Source: Antedon mediterranea (Eukaryota; Echinodermata; Crinoidea; Comatulida; Antedonidae). From it: a DNA stretch of 64,000 nucleotides. Both the position numbers and the translations under genes were made by a program. The DNA is taken from the NCBI RefSeq assembly GCF_964355755.1, contig NC_092672.1:13760501-13824500 (forward strand). Reading direction: 5' to 3'. The notes below the pieces were generated by a model. It did no database searches and was not told the DNA's origin. It saw nothing but the letters and a program-made list of their open reading frames with translations. Position 1 is the first letter of the stretch, and each line of letters opens with the position of its first letter. Below, one piece after another: positions 45,101 to 52,090 of this stretch.

Positions 45101-47745
45101 CTGAAATACATAGTGCTACAATAAGATTTAAACAGATTACACTTATAACCTCATTGGAGCATTTGTTAAATTTGCGGCATAACAAATTAGCATGTGTGCA
45201 ATTGATTTCTACTGACGTCTGATATCATGAGCATCATTTAGATCATAGGATAAAATATGACCAACAAAATTAAGCTCATTGCCTCAGAGAGTAATATTAT
45301 GTCTTCTGTCTCTAATTTTTTTTGGTGAAAAGACCATACATAACGACTTTTTGGGATTGAATAATATATCATGCTTAATACCATATGATTCACAGATACT
45401 GACTAACATTTTGGAGTCCAGTAAGTGAATGTGCTAAAAGTTTATATCATCGACATAACTTGAGTTGTTAATTCGCACTCCATAAATAGTACAACCAACA
45501 ATACATTTGTTAAGCTCAGTATTAAGATCATCAATATACATATTATATAACAAGGGGGACATTATGCCCCCTTGCCTCACACCATTGGAAACTGCAAACC
45601 ATTTAGATAGGTTATTACCACAATTAAAACTGAATGTTTGTGACCAATACCACGATGCAAGCAACTTAATTTTTTTTATATGATATAATGTTATGTAGAT
45701 TTAAAGTAATTATCTATCAAAACCTTATAAAATAAAAATAACTCAAATCAATGAAATAGTAAATTAATATTAACAATTATAATACATGTAAGGATCGTGA
45801 GGTAATTTCCCGATTGATCGTAATCAAAACGGTACTGGGTATGGTCTACTAACGTTCCTGCTCCCAACTCGTCATCCATTCATAGAAGCTTTGATGAAGA
45901 AAGCCTACCTGGTGGTAACCATAGAACGGTCCCGAGATAACGACTATACTTCGGCTTTAGTCGATAGAAGATTGAAAAAATTGTTAGAGATAGCGTATAC
46001 AATGCTTGATTATGTGTCGTGAGGTAATTTCCCGATTGATCGTAATCAAAACGGTACTGGGTTTGGTCTACTAGCGTTCCTGCTCCCAACCAGTACATCC
46101 ATTCATAGAAGCCTTAATGAAGTAAGCCTACCTGGTGGTGGCCATAGAACGGTCCCAAGATAACGACTATACTTCGGCTTTAGTCGATAGAAGATTGAAT
46201 AAATTGTTAGAGATAGAGTATACGATGTTATGATTATGTGTAGATATGTGATTTGTTCTTTTTATTCAAGTGATGTTATGTATTTAATAAATTTGTTATA
46301 TCAATTAATTAAATTATCGTAGATTGCATATTATGCGATAAATATTATTTAATACATTTTTGATATATTATTATTATTATTATATTAATAAAAAGATATT
46401 TGTTAGTATAAATTTAAAAATATAGATATAAGGAAGAAAAGCAAAGAGATTATTGTAAAGTTAATATATTTAAAAAATTTAGGCGATCTTGTCAAAGGTC
46501 AAGCGTCTTCAGCCTGCCACGTTTCGATATTCAATATTGAACTTGACCTGACGTGGTTCCACAATATCTTTATATGAAAATGGTAGAGTGGATAGAAACA
46601 TAAATTAATTTAAATTTAAGATGTTTACCTTAAACTGGTTTTGAACTGAATCGGTTGATGTCTTATCGTTGTATGTATGATTTGGTTTGGTCAAAGAACT
46701 TATAACACAAGAATCTCCTGTTCTTCAATTTGCATTCAAAACACAGTATCGGAAGTACAGGGTTAAAAGGTCAAACTGGGCGACGCCAGTTCACAGCATG
46801 GTGCAGCGCCCCCTCCAAACTAGGAAGTCAATTACTCTACCCCCCCCCCCCTAGAGTATTAGCAGATCCCCTCTATGATTTTGACTTTCTAATTTGATGC
46901 GGGCGCCCTACTCCTCAGTCAATTACTCTATCCCCCCTAGAGTATTAGCAGATCCCCTCTATGATTTTGACTTTCTAATTTGATGCGGGCGCCCTACTCC
47001 ATGGCTCACAATGGCGCCACCCATTAGCTCTATTCTATCCCACAATGCCTTTCGAAATTGTTACGCGCTTCGGACGAACAGGAGATTCTTGTGTTATAAG
47101 TTCTTTGACATTTAAATATGTTCGATAAAAGTGCGTATGCGTATAGAATGAAATGCTCGCGTTACGATGTACGCGTGTAATGCTGTTTATATCGTATAAA
47201 AGATAAAGGATGAAAATATAGAAGGTATGATGGTAGAAAAATAAAAAAGCAGCTTAGGATGTAGAAATAGGAACAGTTTGTTAGTGCAAAAGTGTAGATT
47301 TTGAATGCGAAACACTCGGACTTGTACAGTTCGTGCTTACATTTATTAATGCTTATCCTTTTACACATCTATAATTATAATTGTTTAAACACTTAAAAAT
47401 TATTATCAGTAATGTTAATAGATGAATAAATTGTTATAATAAGTCTACACTAATTGTATTAAACGTTATATACGTGATATTGTTGAATGAAATTGAATAT
47501 AGGTGGTGCATGCCACAAAAAGAAAAAAAAGTGAGTAAAATTAATCGACAAATTGAATTTCTTATTTTAGTTTTAAAACGCCTATGTATGTGCAAATACA
47601 TAGCTTGTTCTATGGGGCTATTGATATTAAATGCGAACTCACCGATAACTACGTCTTGTGCAACCACTACCGGTACTAGAAAATACCAACACAATGTACA
47701 AAATAACATTGTCATTGTTCCTATAAAAAGTAATAAAATAAACAA
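26945..47745 (-). CDS. Mosaic type I membrane receptor: YWTD propeller, CUB, 4x HYR, FN3-like, TM, Tyr-rich tail (18 exons)
   Basis: I assembled exons by GT-AG borders and phase, in transcript order: 47643-47745, 44184-44426, 40363-40525, 39307-39434, 37432-37674, 36917-37267, 35863-36153, 35141-35431, 34325-34615, 33603-33893, 32070-32327, 31796-31922, 30945-31155, 30439-30622, 29351-29538, 28762-29046, 28279-28433, 26945-27185. They sum to 4044 nt, all junction phases agree and no stop interrupts, giving 1347 residues. Layout: signal peptide (about 1-30), YWTD propeller (35-294), CUB (294-411), four HYR (411-799), cysteine-containing region (799-997), FN3-like modules (998-1268), TM (about 1274-1289), cytoplasmic tail to 1347. 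From family knowledge these are extracellular binding and adhesion modules; ligand and function are unknown. Small exons could be missing, especially in the 3.2-kb first intron. I do not recognise a named orthologue. Confidence 0.8.
27475..27680 (+). mobile_element. Possible Penelope-like C-terminal scrap in receptor intron
   Basis: One frame reads ECFTVLDFGDVAFKLKVKET, weakly resembling the FKVLD...LKIKEAL stretch near the end of GIY-YIG retroelement proteins. Short and degenerate; could be coincidence. Confidence 0.25.
28279..29046 (-). CDS. Receptor exons 16-17: membrane-proximal FN3-like module
   Basis: Exon 28762-29046 (285 nt, phase 0-0) begins VMLSWEKRFQNKLHVDEGFL and contains AIPNKEGIVKFEYLV. 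Exon 28279-28433 (155 nt, phase 0 to 2) continues NGMVTIELRDIDYEETFIFF and VKATDVIGNTKTDFVTIRF. I recall similar, mostly unnamed modules from invertebrate extracellular proteins, but this is from memory. The exon ends just before the membrane segment. Confidence 0.7.
29120..29275 (+). repeat. Copy of the tRNA-containing repeat with tRNA body deleted
   Basis: The flanks match the full copy at 59584-59815 (GTACCGCCACGCTGAAG, AACAGTATCATGACACCCCCAG, CAGTATATCACCAGACGG), but most of the tRNA part is missing. It lies in the receptor intron between exons 15 and 16. Confidence 0.6.
29351..30622 (-). CDS. Receptor exons 14-15: FN3-like module
   Basis: Exon 30439-30622 (184 nt, phase 0 to 1) starts SELRITWSAWFDAISGVSIY, resembling the W-x-x-F-x-D-x-x-SG start of extracellular FN3-like modules. 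Exon 29351-29538 (188 nt, phase 1 to 0) continues VYCVVLSVNDSAGNTRNARR and CFIFDNQSEI, the D-x-AGN closing pattern of the same fold. The phase-1 junction gives CCA G|GT GTA without a stop. Confidence 0.7.
30945..32327 (-). CDS. Receptor exons 11-13: cysteine-containing ectodomain of unknown fold
   Basis: Exons 32070-32327 (258 nt), 31796-31922 (127 nt) and 30945-31155 (211 nt) join with phases 1-1, 1-2 and 2-0. They encode about 198 residues with scattered cysteines (TQCSVVLYEN, ADIPCHNM, IDCNLNYS, HTCDEYAH, THCSVSTTRASTCAGN) and several N-glycosylation sites. I recognise no named domain. The third exon ends RYTKS at a good donor (AAATCT|GTAAGG). The region lies between the HYR array and the FN3-like modules. 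Confidence 0.7.
32423..32577. repeat. Inverted repeat with Penelope-type terminal hairpin in its loop
   Basis: Two 60-bp arms (32423-32482 and 32518-32577) match with about four differences. The 35-nt spacer holds GATCAAAGCATATTGATC, a hairpin followed at once by GAAACG. The layout mirrors the head-to-head terminal repeats of the intact Penelope-like element. Confidence 0.65.
32821..32920 (-). CDS. Possible alternative first exon with signal peptide
   Basis: Inside the intron between HYR domain 4 and exon 11 an ATG at 32920 opens MNTTLATLARVTLLPIAVIV, a plausible signal peptide. The strong donor CAA|GTATGT is phase 0 and does not fit exon 11. A weaker donor four bases on (TAT|GTAAAA) is phase 1 and would splice in frame to exon 11, making a short receptor without propeller, CUB and HYR. 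It could also be chance or the start of an unrelated small gene. Confidence 0.25.
33603..33893 (-). CDS. Receptor exon 10: HYR domain 4
   Basis: This 291-nt phase 1-1 exon is the last HYR domain before the membrane-proximal region. Its phase-1 donor joins exon 11 in frame. Protein sequence matches HYR domain 3. Confidence 0.85.
34325..34615 (-). CDS. Receptor exon 9: HYR domain 3
   Basis: This 291-nt phase 1-1 exon appears identical in protein to HYR domain 4 (33603-33893). It has the same acceptor (ACACTTAG|AT) and donor (TTG|GTAAGT) as the other copies. The flanking intron is also nearly identical. Confidence 0.85.
35141..35431 (-). CDS. Receptor exon 8: HYR domain 2
   Basis: This 291-nt phase 1-1 exon is nearly identical to the neighbouring HYR exons. 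Distinguishing residues are NEDP near the start and YMSTDTG where the others have YISTDTG. The intron downstream in transcript order carries an extra 94-bp internal duplication, so its repeat unit is 816 bp instead of 722. Confidence 0.85.
35863..36153 (-). CDS. Receptor exon 7: HYR domain 1
   Basis: This 291-nt phase 1-1 exon encodes a complete HYR (hyalin repeat) domain of 97 residues. It shows the two conserved cysteines (FITC..., DTCTVLI), VSWTSPVVTDNSGDV, the G-x-x-FP turn and VEFTAVDQSGNSDTC. It differs from the other copies by an Ala in place of Val (FTAVDQ). It shares splice sites and flanking intron sequence with the three other HYR exons. Confidence 0.85.
36470..36606 (-). repeat. 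Degraded copy of the tRNA-containing repeat
   Basis: On the minus strand this reads GGTTAGGACATCTGCATATC and later GAATCTCGGTTGGGGCG, the same tRNA body, anticodon loop (ATATCAA) and tail (CTCATTCTCACAGATTTCC) as at 59659. The 5' acceptor strand no longer pairs. It lies in the intron between the CUB exon and the HYR array. Confidence 0.7.
36917..37267 (-). CDS. Receptor exon 6: CUB domain
   Basis: One 351-nt exon, phase 1-1, encodes a whole CUB-type domain of about 117 residues. It contains the paired cysteines of FMPCDQCSLRLQFIDF, the acidic-aromatic YDFVYINSNG stretch, and the closing strand PGFQAIIMATG. The donor is GGTG|GTAAGT. The phase symmetry marks it as a shuffling-type module, like the HYR exons that follow. 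Confidence 0.8.
37432..37674 (-). CDS. Receptor exon 5: last two YWTD blades
   Basis: This 243-nt exon, phase 1-1, encodes DGKMYWCDAGTDVIEEANLD and then NYLYWSDWTDGIYRVDRR. Exons 2-5 together give about 259 residues, the expected size of a complete six-bladed YWTD propeller. The 24-bp minisatellite begins about 50 bp upstream of this exon's acceptor. Confidence 0.85.
37725..38092. repeat. 24-bp minisatellite, about 15 units, in receptor intron
   Basis: The unit TATTGTATTCCAAGATGGCT plus GTTA repeats with few variants. As 24 is divisible by 3, several frames stay open on both strands. These are artefacts of the repeat. It lies just upstream of exon 5's acceptor in transcript direction. Confidence 0.95.
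39307..39434 (-). CDS. Receptor exon 4: YWTD blade
   Basis: This 128-nt exon (start phase 2, end phase 1) encodes YLYWTDWGTKKIERAKLNN followed by LQFPNGLVLAVRG. YWTD and the NGL motif are canonical for LDL-receptor class B blades. The donor is CGTG|GTAAGT. Confidence 0.85.
39556..39998 (-). mobile_element. 5'-truncated LINE end in receptor intron
   Basis: The minus strand encodes VCYNDAFRRLLGQLRFVSAR and NLFMENNISSFYEYL, the C-terminal tail of a CR1/L2-like RT protein. It ends with a (TTGAA)n-type tail near 39545-39560. A perfect inverted repeat sits at its 5' truncation point. Confidence 0.65.
39948..40016. repeat. Perfect 33-bp inverted repeat with 3-nt spacer
   Basis: Arms 39948-39980 and 39984-40016 are exact reverse complements around TAT. 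It coincides with the 5' end of the LINE fragment. Confidence 0.9.
40363..40525 (-). CDS. Receptor exon 3: YWTD blade
   Basis: This 163-nt exon encodes VDGLAIDAIGNKLYWTSKNE..., a textbook LDLR class B blade, and ends DPAYG. It starts in phase 1 and ends in phase 2 at ATGG|GTATGT. Joining to the next exon rebuilds DPAYGYLYWTDWG across the intron, which is strong evidence for the splice. A Penelope-like element lies in the intron just upstream (antisense). Confidence 0.85.
40634..41011. repeat. Perfect 378-bp palindrome at the 5' end of the Penelope-like element
   Basis: Arms of 189 bp meet without a spacer at 40822/40823 (CGCCTCC|GGAGGCG). Confidence 0.95.
40636..43668 (+). mobile_element. 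Complete Penelope-like retroelement, antisense in receptor intron 2
   Basis: The element carries one long RT/GIY-YIG ORF. The 3' terminal repeat 43514-43669 is identical over 156 bp to 40823-40978. At the 5' end that repeat and the start of the ORF are mirrored in a perfect 189-bp head-to-head inverted repeat (40634-40822 against 40823-41011). A 13-bp target duplication, AGATATATTTCAT, flanks it at 40623-40635 and 43669-43681. Identical repeats, an intact ORF and a clear target duplication point to recent insertion. Confidence 0.9.
40994..43567 (+). CDS. Penelope-like RT with C-terminal GIY-YIG endonuclease, 857 aa
   Basis: The RT has motif A FVSFDVVSLF (Asp404), motif B GIAMGSPISPILANL, the YVDD box at residues 506-509 and the following TIPFLDMLITL. 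The GIY-YIG endonuclease domain has GVIYEV (707-712), VYIGETGR (720-727), an ITEHVIKHNH helix and the glutamate in RESLHIRRN. The order RT then GIY-YIG is that of EN-plus Penelope-like elements, which copy RNA into DNA at a nicked target. No stop or frameshift is visible. The Met at 40994 lies inside the terminal repeat, and the C-terminus (VQRHQQMTSRMTKLH) runs into the 3' repeat. Confidence 0.92.
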   Translation: MKFFQDLREKYGQETINIVRKQENIAKKISRQRNHRVFSLHCKRLDITPPSLKLYRPIKSSKAEEIIKHAERQLLRERIRITTNKITQLEGKKKDLNEEIVSLIPNGGDITNVCNHVNKVCEAEFLKCRSRQQNKLLWWKNKAENAARDLHQEQDLSGKILREKWVVNLSSKLVSEDEISALQRGLNYAASPRSMPIDDLIVAAEKAADLVPLEEQDTVRSKIVAIVKSTTLPPSNLTPKERKAINNLKKDKSILILPADKGRSTVILNTNDYKDKVGTMVSDTNVYELLKRNPTQNYKRKVVNIIGRLFKEKKINYREKEWLFPTAEIVPRLYCLPKIHKPNWPLRPIVDNINTVFYTVAQFLTKILGPLVGNTEHHVTYSGELASELKEIIVKPSETFVSFDVVSLFTKTPVEEALKVVENRLTTDPTLLDRTKLHVTDIMELLGLIVNKTYFSFNGNIYRQIQGIAMGSPISPILANLYLEWLEHQAINTAPTNIKPVYWKRYVDDVLAIIPIGTVHTFNTHLNNIDITDNIKFTTESMTNNTIPFLDMLITLNDNGTVTTSVYRKPTHTDQYLHFNSHHPLEHKLGLINTLVDRAEKVVGDMDLRKVEMDNIKKALHNCQYPEWSFQRVMENRKRKKNKGHEPQKEKIKMRGSIGIPYVKGMAERIRRTLSYHNVGTYFLPQNKIKNSLVHPKDKIEKMDTCGVIYEVTCRNCPQVYIGETGRALQTRINDHKKDVTTNTGGVMTRASRTSTSSIIHKSAITEHVIKHNHVPNWEATILTKEPKRKDRQIRESLHIRRNKEKTMNRDTGAHELSHLYNDLIDTSPGRAPHNLQPTTGGVQRHQQMTSRMTKLH
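43514..43669 (+). repeat. 3' terminal repeat of the Penelope-like element
   Basis: Identical by eye to 40823-40978. It contains GATCTCTGATAGAGATC followed by GAAACG, a hammerhead-like arrangement discussed in the findings. Confidence 0.9.
44184..44426 (-). CDS. Receptor exon 2: first part of YWTD propeller
   Basis: This is an 81-codon exon, phase 1-1. It begins GDVMFVTNLNPPGIY and contains the blade signature LYWSDVSESTIEWYSL, typical of LDL-receptor class B repeats. The acceptor lies in TTTTTAG|GTGATG and the donor in GGAG|GTAACA. It supplies about two of six blades. Confidence 0.8.
44696..45670 (-). mobile_element. LINE fragment in receptor intron 1
   Basis: The minus strand reads NGVRQGGIMSPLLYNMYIDD and INNSSYVDD (RT motifs B and C), then NNAFRKCMGFPRHRSASQMF near the 3' end. 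Same general family as 39556-39998. Truncated and frameshifted. Confidence 0.65.
45797..46235. repeat. About 220-bp sequence duplicated in tandem
   Basis: Two copies starting near 45797 and 46018 share TCGTGAGGTAATTTCCCGAT and CGACTATACTTCGGCTTTAG. They lie in receptor intron 1, with no known domain. Confidence 0.85.
46490..46565 (-). repeat. Penelope-type terminal signature
   Basis: The minus strand reads TTCAATATTGAATATCGAAACGTGG, a hairpin immediately followed by GAAACG, with CCACGT upstream pairing to ACGTGG. Likely a relic of an element end. Confidence 0.4.
46691..47108. mobile_element. 418-bp element with perfect 33-bp TIRs in receptor intron 1
   Basis: Termini 46691-46723 and 47076-47108 are exact reverse complements starting TCAAAGAACTTATAACACAA. 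The interior has an approximately 90-bp tandem duplication (46826 and 46917 onward) with C-rich tracts. There is no coding sequence: a MITE-like element. I could not identify a clear target duplication. Confidence 0.7.
47643..47745 (-). CDS. Receptor exon 1: signal peptide
   Basis: The ATG at 47745 opens a strongly hydrophobic leader ending in a small-residue cleavage context (VVVAQD). The reading frame stops at a good donor (ATCG|GTGAGT) in phase 1, matching the phase-1 acceptor of the first propeller exon. A second in-frame Met at 47715 (MTMLF...) would also give a usable signal peptide. No upstream promoter element is evident. Confidence 0.65.
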
Positions 47746-49230
47746 TCAATGGATTGCAAATTGAGTTAATATTAAGCTATTATGAAAGTGTTTTAAAATT
47801 GCATTTAAAATGTTAAACTTCAACTGTAAATTATTCGCAACATTAATTGTTGACCCTTTGTATCGTAGGTCTTCTCCAAACCCTACCCAAGTTGACTATT
47901 CTGAATAATTACCACCCTTTCAAAATATATTGCCAGAACCTGCAGAATAATAATTTCCTATATTAAAGATTAACATTTCAATATATTACAGCTTTCCTAT
48001 AGAAAATTACATAACATTAATTGGAATAGTAAGATCATGGTTGATTTATCAAAACAATCAATTAACATTATGTTTCCGGAGAGAGCTATACATGAAAAAA
48101 CAAAATTATTATTTTTAAGAAATACATGTACTTCTTACAGCCCTTTACAATAAATAGAACATATGTCTTTCTTTTGCTTGATTTATTAATTGATTGATAG
48201 ATATAGATAGTCTGATTGACTCGATTATTCAAGCAACATGACTTGGTATTATTCTAAACTAAAAGATAATCTTTTAAATACGACTTACTAACCTGTTAGT
48301 CTCTATTGTTTGATCGTATTTACTGGTTGTCTCCTTTAAAGCGAAGAACCTCTCACGCACGAAAAGTTTAGATATAGACCAGAAACATGACACCAGTAAC
48401 TAATAATAAACACAAGGAAATTCTCATATTATTATTAAAATAACACTAGGCATTTAAAAAAAAGCAACATTTAAGAAGGAAGTTCAAAGAAAAGCAGTAA
48501 ATAAGACAATAACAAACAAAAACGCATCCATTTGTATTGCACCAGGGAAGGTCTCTAAATTAAATGACGATGAACAGCCTGAGGGATCATTTTTTTTAAA
48601 TTTCATTTCATTTTTTTATTCGACATAATCGGTCAAGGAACTTAGAGATTTTTCTTCAAATTTAGAGAAAGACCAGGACACTACGAAACAATGGAATAGC
48701 CAAACAAGCTAATTACTACATAAAACATTCTTATTATAAAACAATTTAGTTTGCATATACAAAAAAAAAAATTATTCTAGAATTTAGTTAGTTTACACTA
48801 TAACTTCACTAGACAAATTTTTGTCAAAATATAGACCAATATTAATCTATACAGGTGAAATGTTAATTGTAGGCAACCTAGAGCTATGCTTTTTTATCCT
48901 TTGCACCGAACGAATTTCGCTGGAAAACGCTGATCAAAACTGGAATATTTCGTAATTAAATTGAACGTGATATATGAAAAGGAAACAATTTCAATAAAGC
49001 CGTGGACTTCACCGAGGTCGTCTTAAAATTAGGAAAAACTGGTAATTTGTATATACTTTAGGTCTAGATTTTTAATGAATTTTAAATTCTTATATAATTT
49101 GATGTTTGATTGTAATTTTTCTAGAGTCTATGTATGTTTATTTTACTATATTTTTAGTTGTATGTATAATTTCTATAGATGTAATAGCCGCAATTCAGTT
49201 TTTATTGGCATATATTTGTAGATCTATAAA
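47746..49230. other. 5' flank of receptor gene, nothing recognised
   Basis: AT-rich sequence without convincing coding potential. The receptor promoter should lie at its left end, but no clear element is visible. Confidence 0.4.
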
Positions 49231-50088
49231 TGAGGCCTGGCATCACAAAAGCGGCGCAGAGTCGCAACCCAAACTTTTGAGATATTTAGCCTTGAAGTTC
49301 AGAATGTGAAAATCGGCCTAACCTATCCATTTTCAAATTTCAATAAAAAACGATACTATAAACACTTATGTTCAAGTATGTCTATTTTGCAATTAGTCGT
49401 TTCCATTGAAAATCATTAGGAAATTGTATTTTTGTTCACTCAAAAATCAACTTTCTTTACGGCGCTTTTGTAAACAAACCGCTTACCCGAATGACGTCAT
49501 GTTTGGTACCTATCTGTTCGAAAATATATCAGCTACCATAATTTTTAACAACCTTTTAATCTAGCCAATGGAAATTTGTTTTATTAAGGTGTTAGGTTGC
49601 TGAAATTTCTAACAAGAATTTGTGAATCCTTGACTGTGATGGGCTATAGAGATAAATTACACTCTCTGATTGGCTGACGCTTTTGTTTACGTTGAAAAAC
49701 AGCATGTCTTCTATCGTAATTTCTCGAATGAACGTTTCAACATTTAATGAATATTTAGGAAGTTAATCGTTATTTTTATCCATATATCCATTTGCCGTTA
49801 TTGAGAGGAGGAAAATAGCGAGTTTTTACAGAGAGTCTGGTCGCGTTGATCGGCGGGCTAGGCCAAGCTAATCGGCTTCGCTACTTCTTCATTGTTGATT
49901 TTCTCAAAATGAAGATTTCCTGAGTTAGAAAGTATCTCGTATGTTTTCATTAATAACTCTTCATATAATAAACCAATTTTAATAAACAACGCCTCATTTT
50001 AAAGCTTATTAATTGTAGATTACGAATATATAAAATCTAAAAAATGATTATTTCCGACACTACGCCGATTTTGTGATGCCATGCCTCA
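49231..50088. mobile_element. 858-bp element with 34-bp imperfect TIRs
   Basis: Termini 49231-49264 (TGAGGCCTGGCATCACAAAA start) and 50055-50088 are inverted copies with four mismatches. No ORF of note; a non-autonomous DNA transposon is likely. Confidence 0.65.
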
Positions 50089-50564
50089 AATAATAAACGG
50101 TCTGCCACTGTATTTTATTTTTCCAATAATAATAGTACATACATACAATACAATAGTTGTTTATTGGTATTTCTTTGTTGTTTCACTTCACTTCTGCTTA
50201 GATCGAAAACTCTTTCCTAATAACCTTTCCGATTAGCTACTTGTATATATCCGGATTATATTATAACATAACAGTACGCATCAATATCATACAATAACGT
50301 TTATAGTTTCACTTCTATCGATACTCATTGCATTTATAATGGATTGAGTTTGTTCTACTCAATTGGTCCTCTGAATACAAACAATTATCTTTAAACACTG
50401 TATATTCTTCAAGATTTCCGTTGATTTAAGATCTTGTGTTCAGTGTGAAAAATAGTTCCATTTGAAAATATGTAGCTTGTTCATTTTATATTTTTGTAGA
50501 GAAACCTTTCGCAATTTTATTTCTAAAATGTTATTTCTAAAATTTTATTTTAAGAAAATTTTGT

Positions 50565-51028
50565 AAACTCAATTTCGTTGTACCTAAAGTCCAAGGCATA
50601 GAATGCAATACATTCTATTTTAATGCAATCAGAGAATGGAATAACCTTCCTGACTATATTAAACAAATTGCCAACACATCTAAATTTAAAACTGAATTGA
50701 AACAATATTACAAAATTAAACATAGATAAGTTATTATTGTGCCATTATATCAGATGTTTTGCTTATATGCTTATATATTTATGAACCCCGTCTTATAATG
50801 TTTGTTTTGTTAAAATTATAATTACTATCTTTTTAGGGACCACATTGGAATTAAGTTGTTTTACTTTAAACGACTTTATGTGTTTTCCCGTGCATCGTCA
50901 GACCTCATTAATCCCGCCATTTTTATTTGCTTTTTTGATGTATTTTAATATTTAAGGTGATTATATATATTATTGACGTATTTTTAATGTTATGTATTGA
51001 GATTCCAAATAAATGAAAAAAAAATAAA
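50565..51028 (+). mobile_element. 5'-truncated LINE end
   Basis: A frame reads FVVPKVQGIECNTFYFNAIR and EWNNLPDYIKQIANTSKFKT, typical of the last residues of a non-LTR RT protein, then a stop, a 3' UTR and a terminal CCAAATAAATGAAAAAAAA. Confidence 0.65.
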
Positions 51029-51519
51029 AAATTCAATTGTCAAAGGGATTCCATCGTTACGTTATGTGTCAACATTTCAAATAACTGGCAAAGACATTCC
51101 TATCGTGAGGATATTTTCCAGTAAAACGAGGGGCTGGAAAAGAATGTTTATCGCTTTCACCATTCCATACTTCGGAGCGGGGCGGATGATTGATTCAACC
51201 TAATACAACAAATCCATTTAAACCATTAAGTTTTAATAGTAATACAAACATTGACAATCTTCAAAAACAAAATACAGAATTAAGATTAATTGTATAACAA
51301 AAGCAATCTGCGGCCGTCGTGTCGCTAATTGGGTCTTGGAATCTAAATGCAAATAAAAACATAATGGTGATACTGTACGGTGTTCTGTTTTATTATCGTC
51401 TTCTCGTAAAACGTGCCAATGCTGAAGCTCACTATTTTGTTGTATGTATTGTGACATCAATTGATATTAAACTCACTATTACGGGAATTTATGTAGGCGA
51501 CAATAAAGATAAATGTAAT

Positions 51520-52020
51520 TCAATGAACTGGGGACAATAAAATTTAAATTATGGGCGAAAAGAAACCTCACATTCTTTGGTAAAATTACCATCATTAAGC
51601 CATTTAAAAAATTATATATAATGCGTCTATCCCAAAGTAGAACAAATAATATATAGTTTTCTTTGGGGAAAGAAAAAAGAAAAATTTAAAAGAACAACAC
51701 ATATCAATCCAGTGTGTGAAGGTGGTCTTAATATGATTAATTTTAAGCCAATGGTAAAATCTCTAAATTTAAGTTGGATTAAAAGGCTTCTAAGTCCAGA
51801 CCCCGGTAAAATGGAAGTGCATACCGCTCTATTGTTTGTATCCCATTGAATATACTGTATATACAAGCCTACTCAATCTAGAAGATCAGGTAGTTTTAAG
51901 AGGTTTATCAGACTTCTATGTACAAATGTTAAAAGATGTTGTACACATCAACAACATTTTAGGTCAACATCCAATCAATTTAGCACAAATTAAAAAAAAA
52001 AGAATTGTGGTAAAATAGGT
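51520..52020 (+). mobile_element. L1/Tx1-type LINE ORF2 fragment
   Basis: Frames read LWAKRNLTFFGKITIIKPF and INPVCEGGLNMINFKPMVKS followed by LNLSWIKRLL, the post-RT region of L1/Tx1 ORF2. Frames are broken. The Helitron-like element lies directly downstream. Confidence 0.6.
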
Positions 52021-52090
52021 ATATTACTAATTACTAATGGAAAATCAATATATGTTTAAACATTGTTACATTCATTCATTCATAAAGTAA

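Noticed and set aside
45880-46098. MYWLGAGTLVDQTQYRFDYD, briefly considered as a C-type lectin exon
   Set aside because: The tandem sister copy breaks the frame, no lectin cysteines or WND motif follow, and no splice sites fit.
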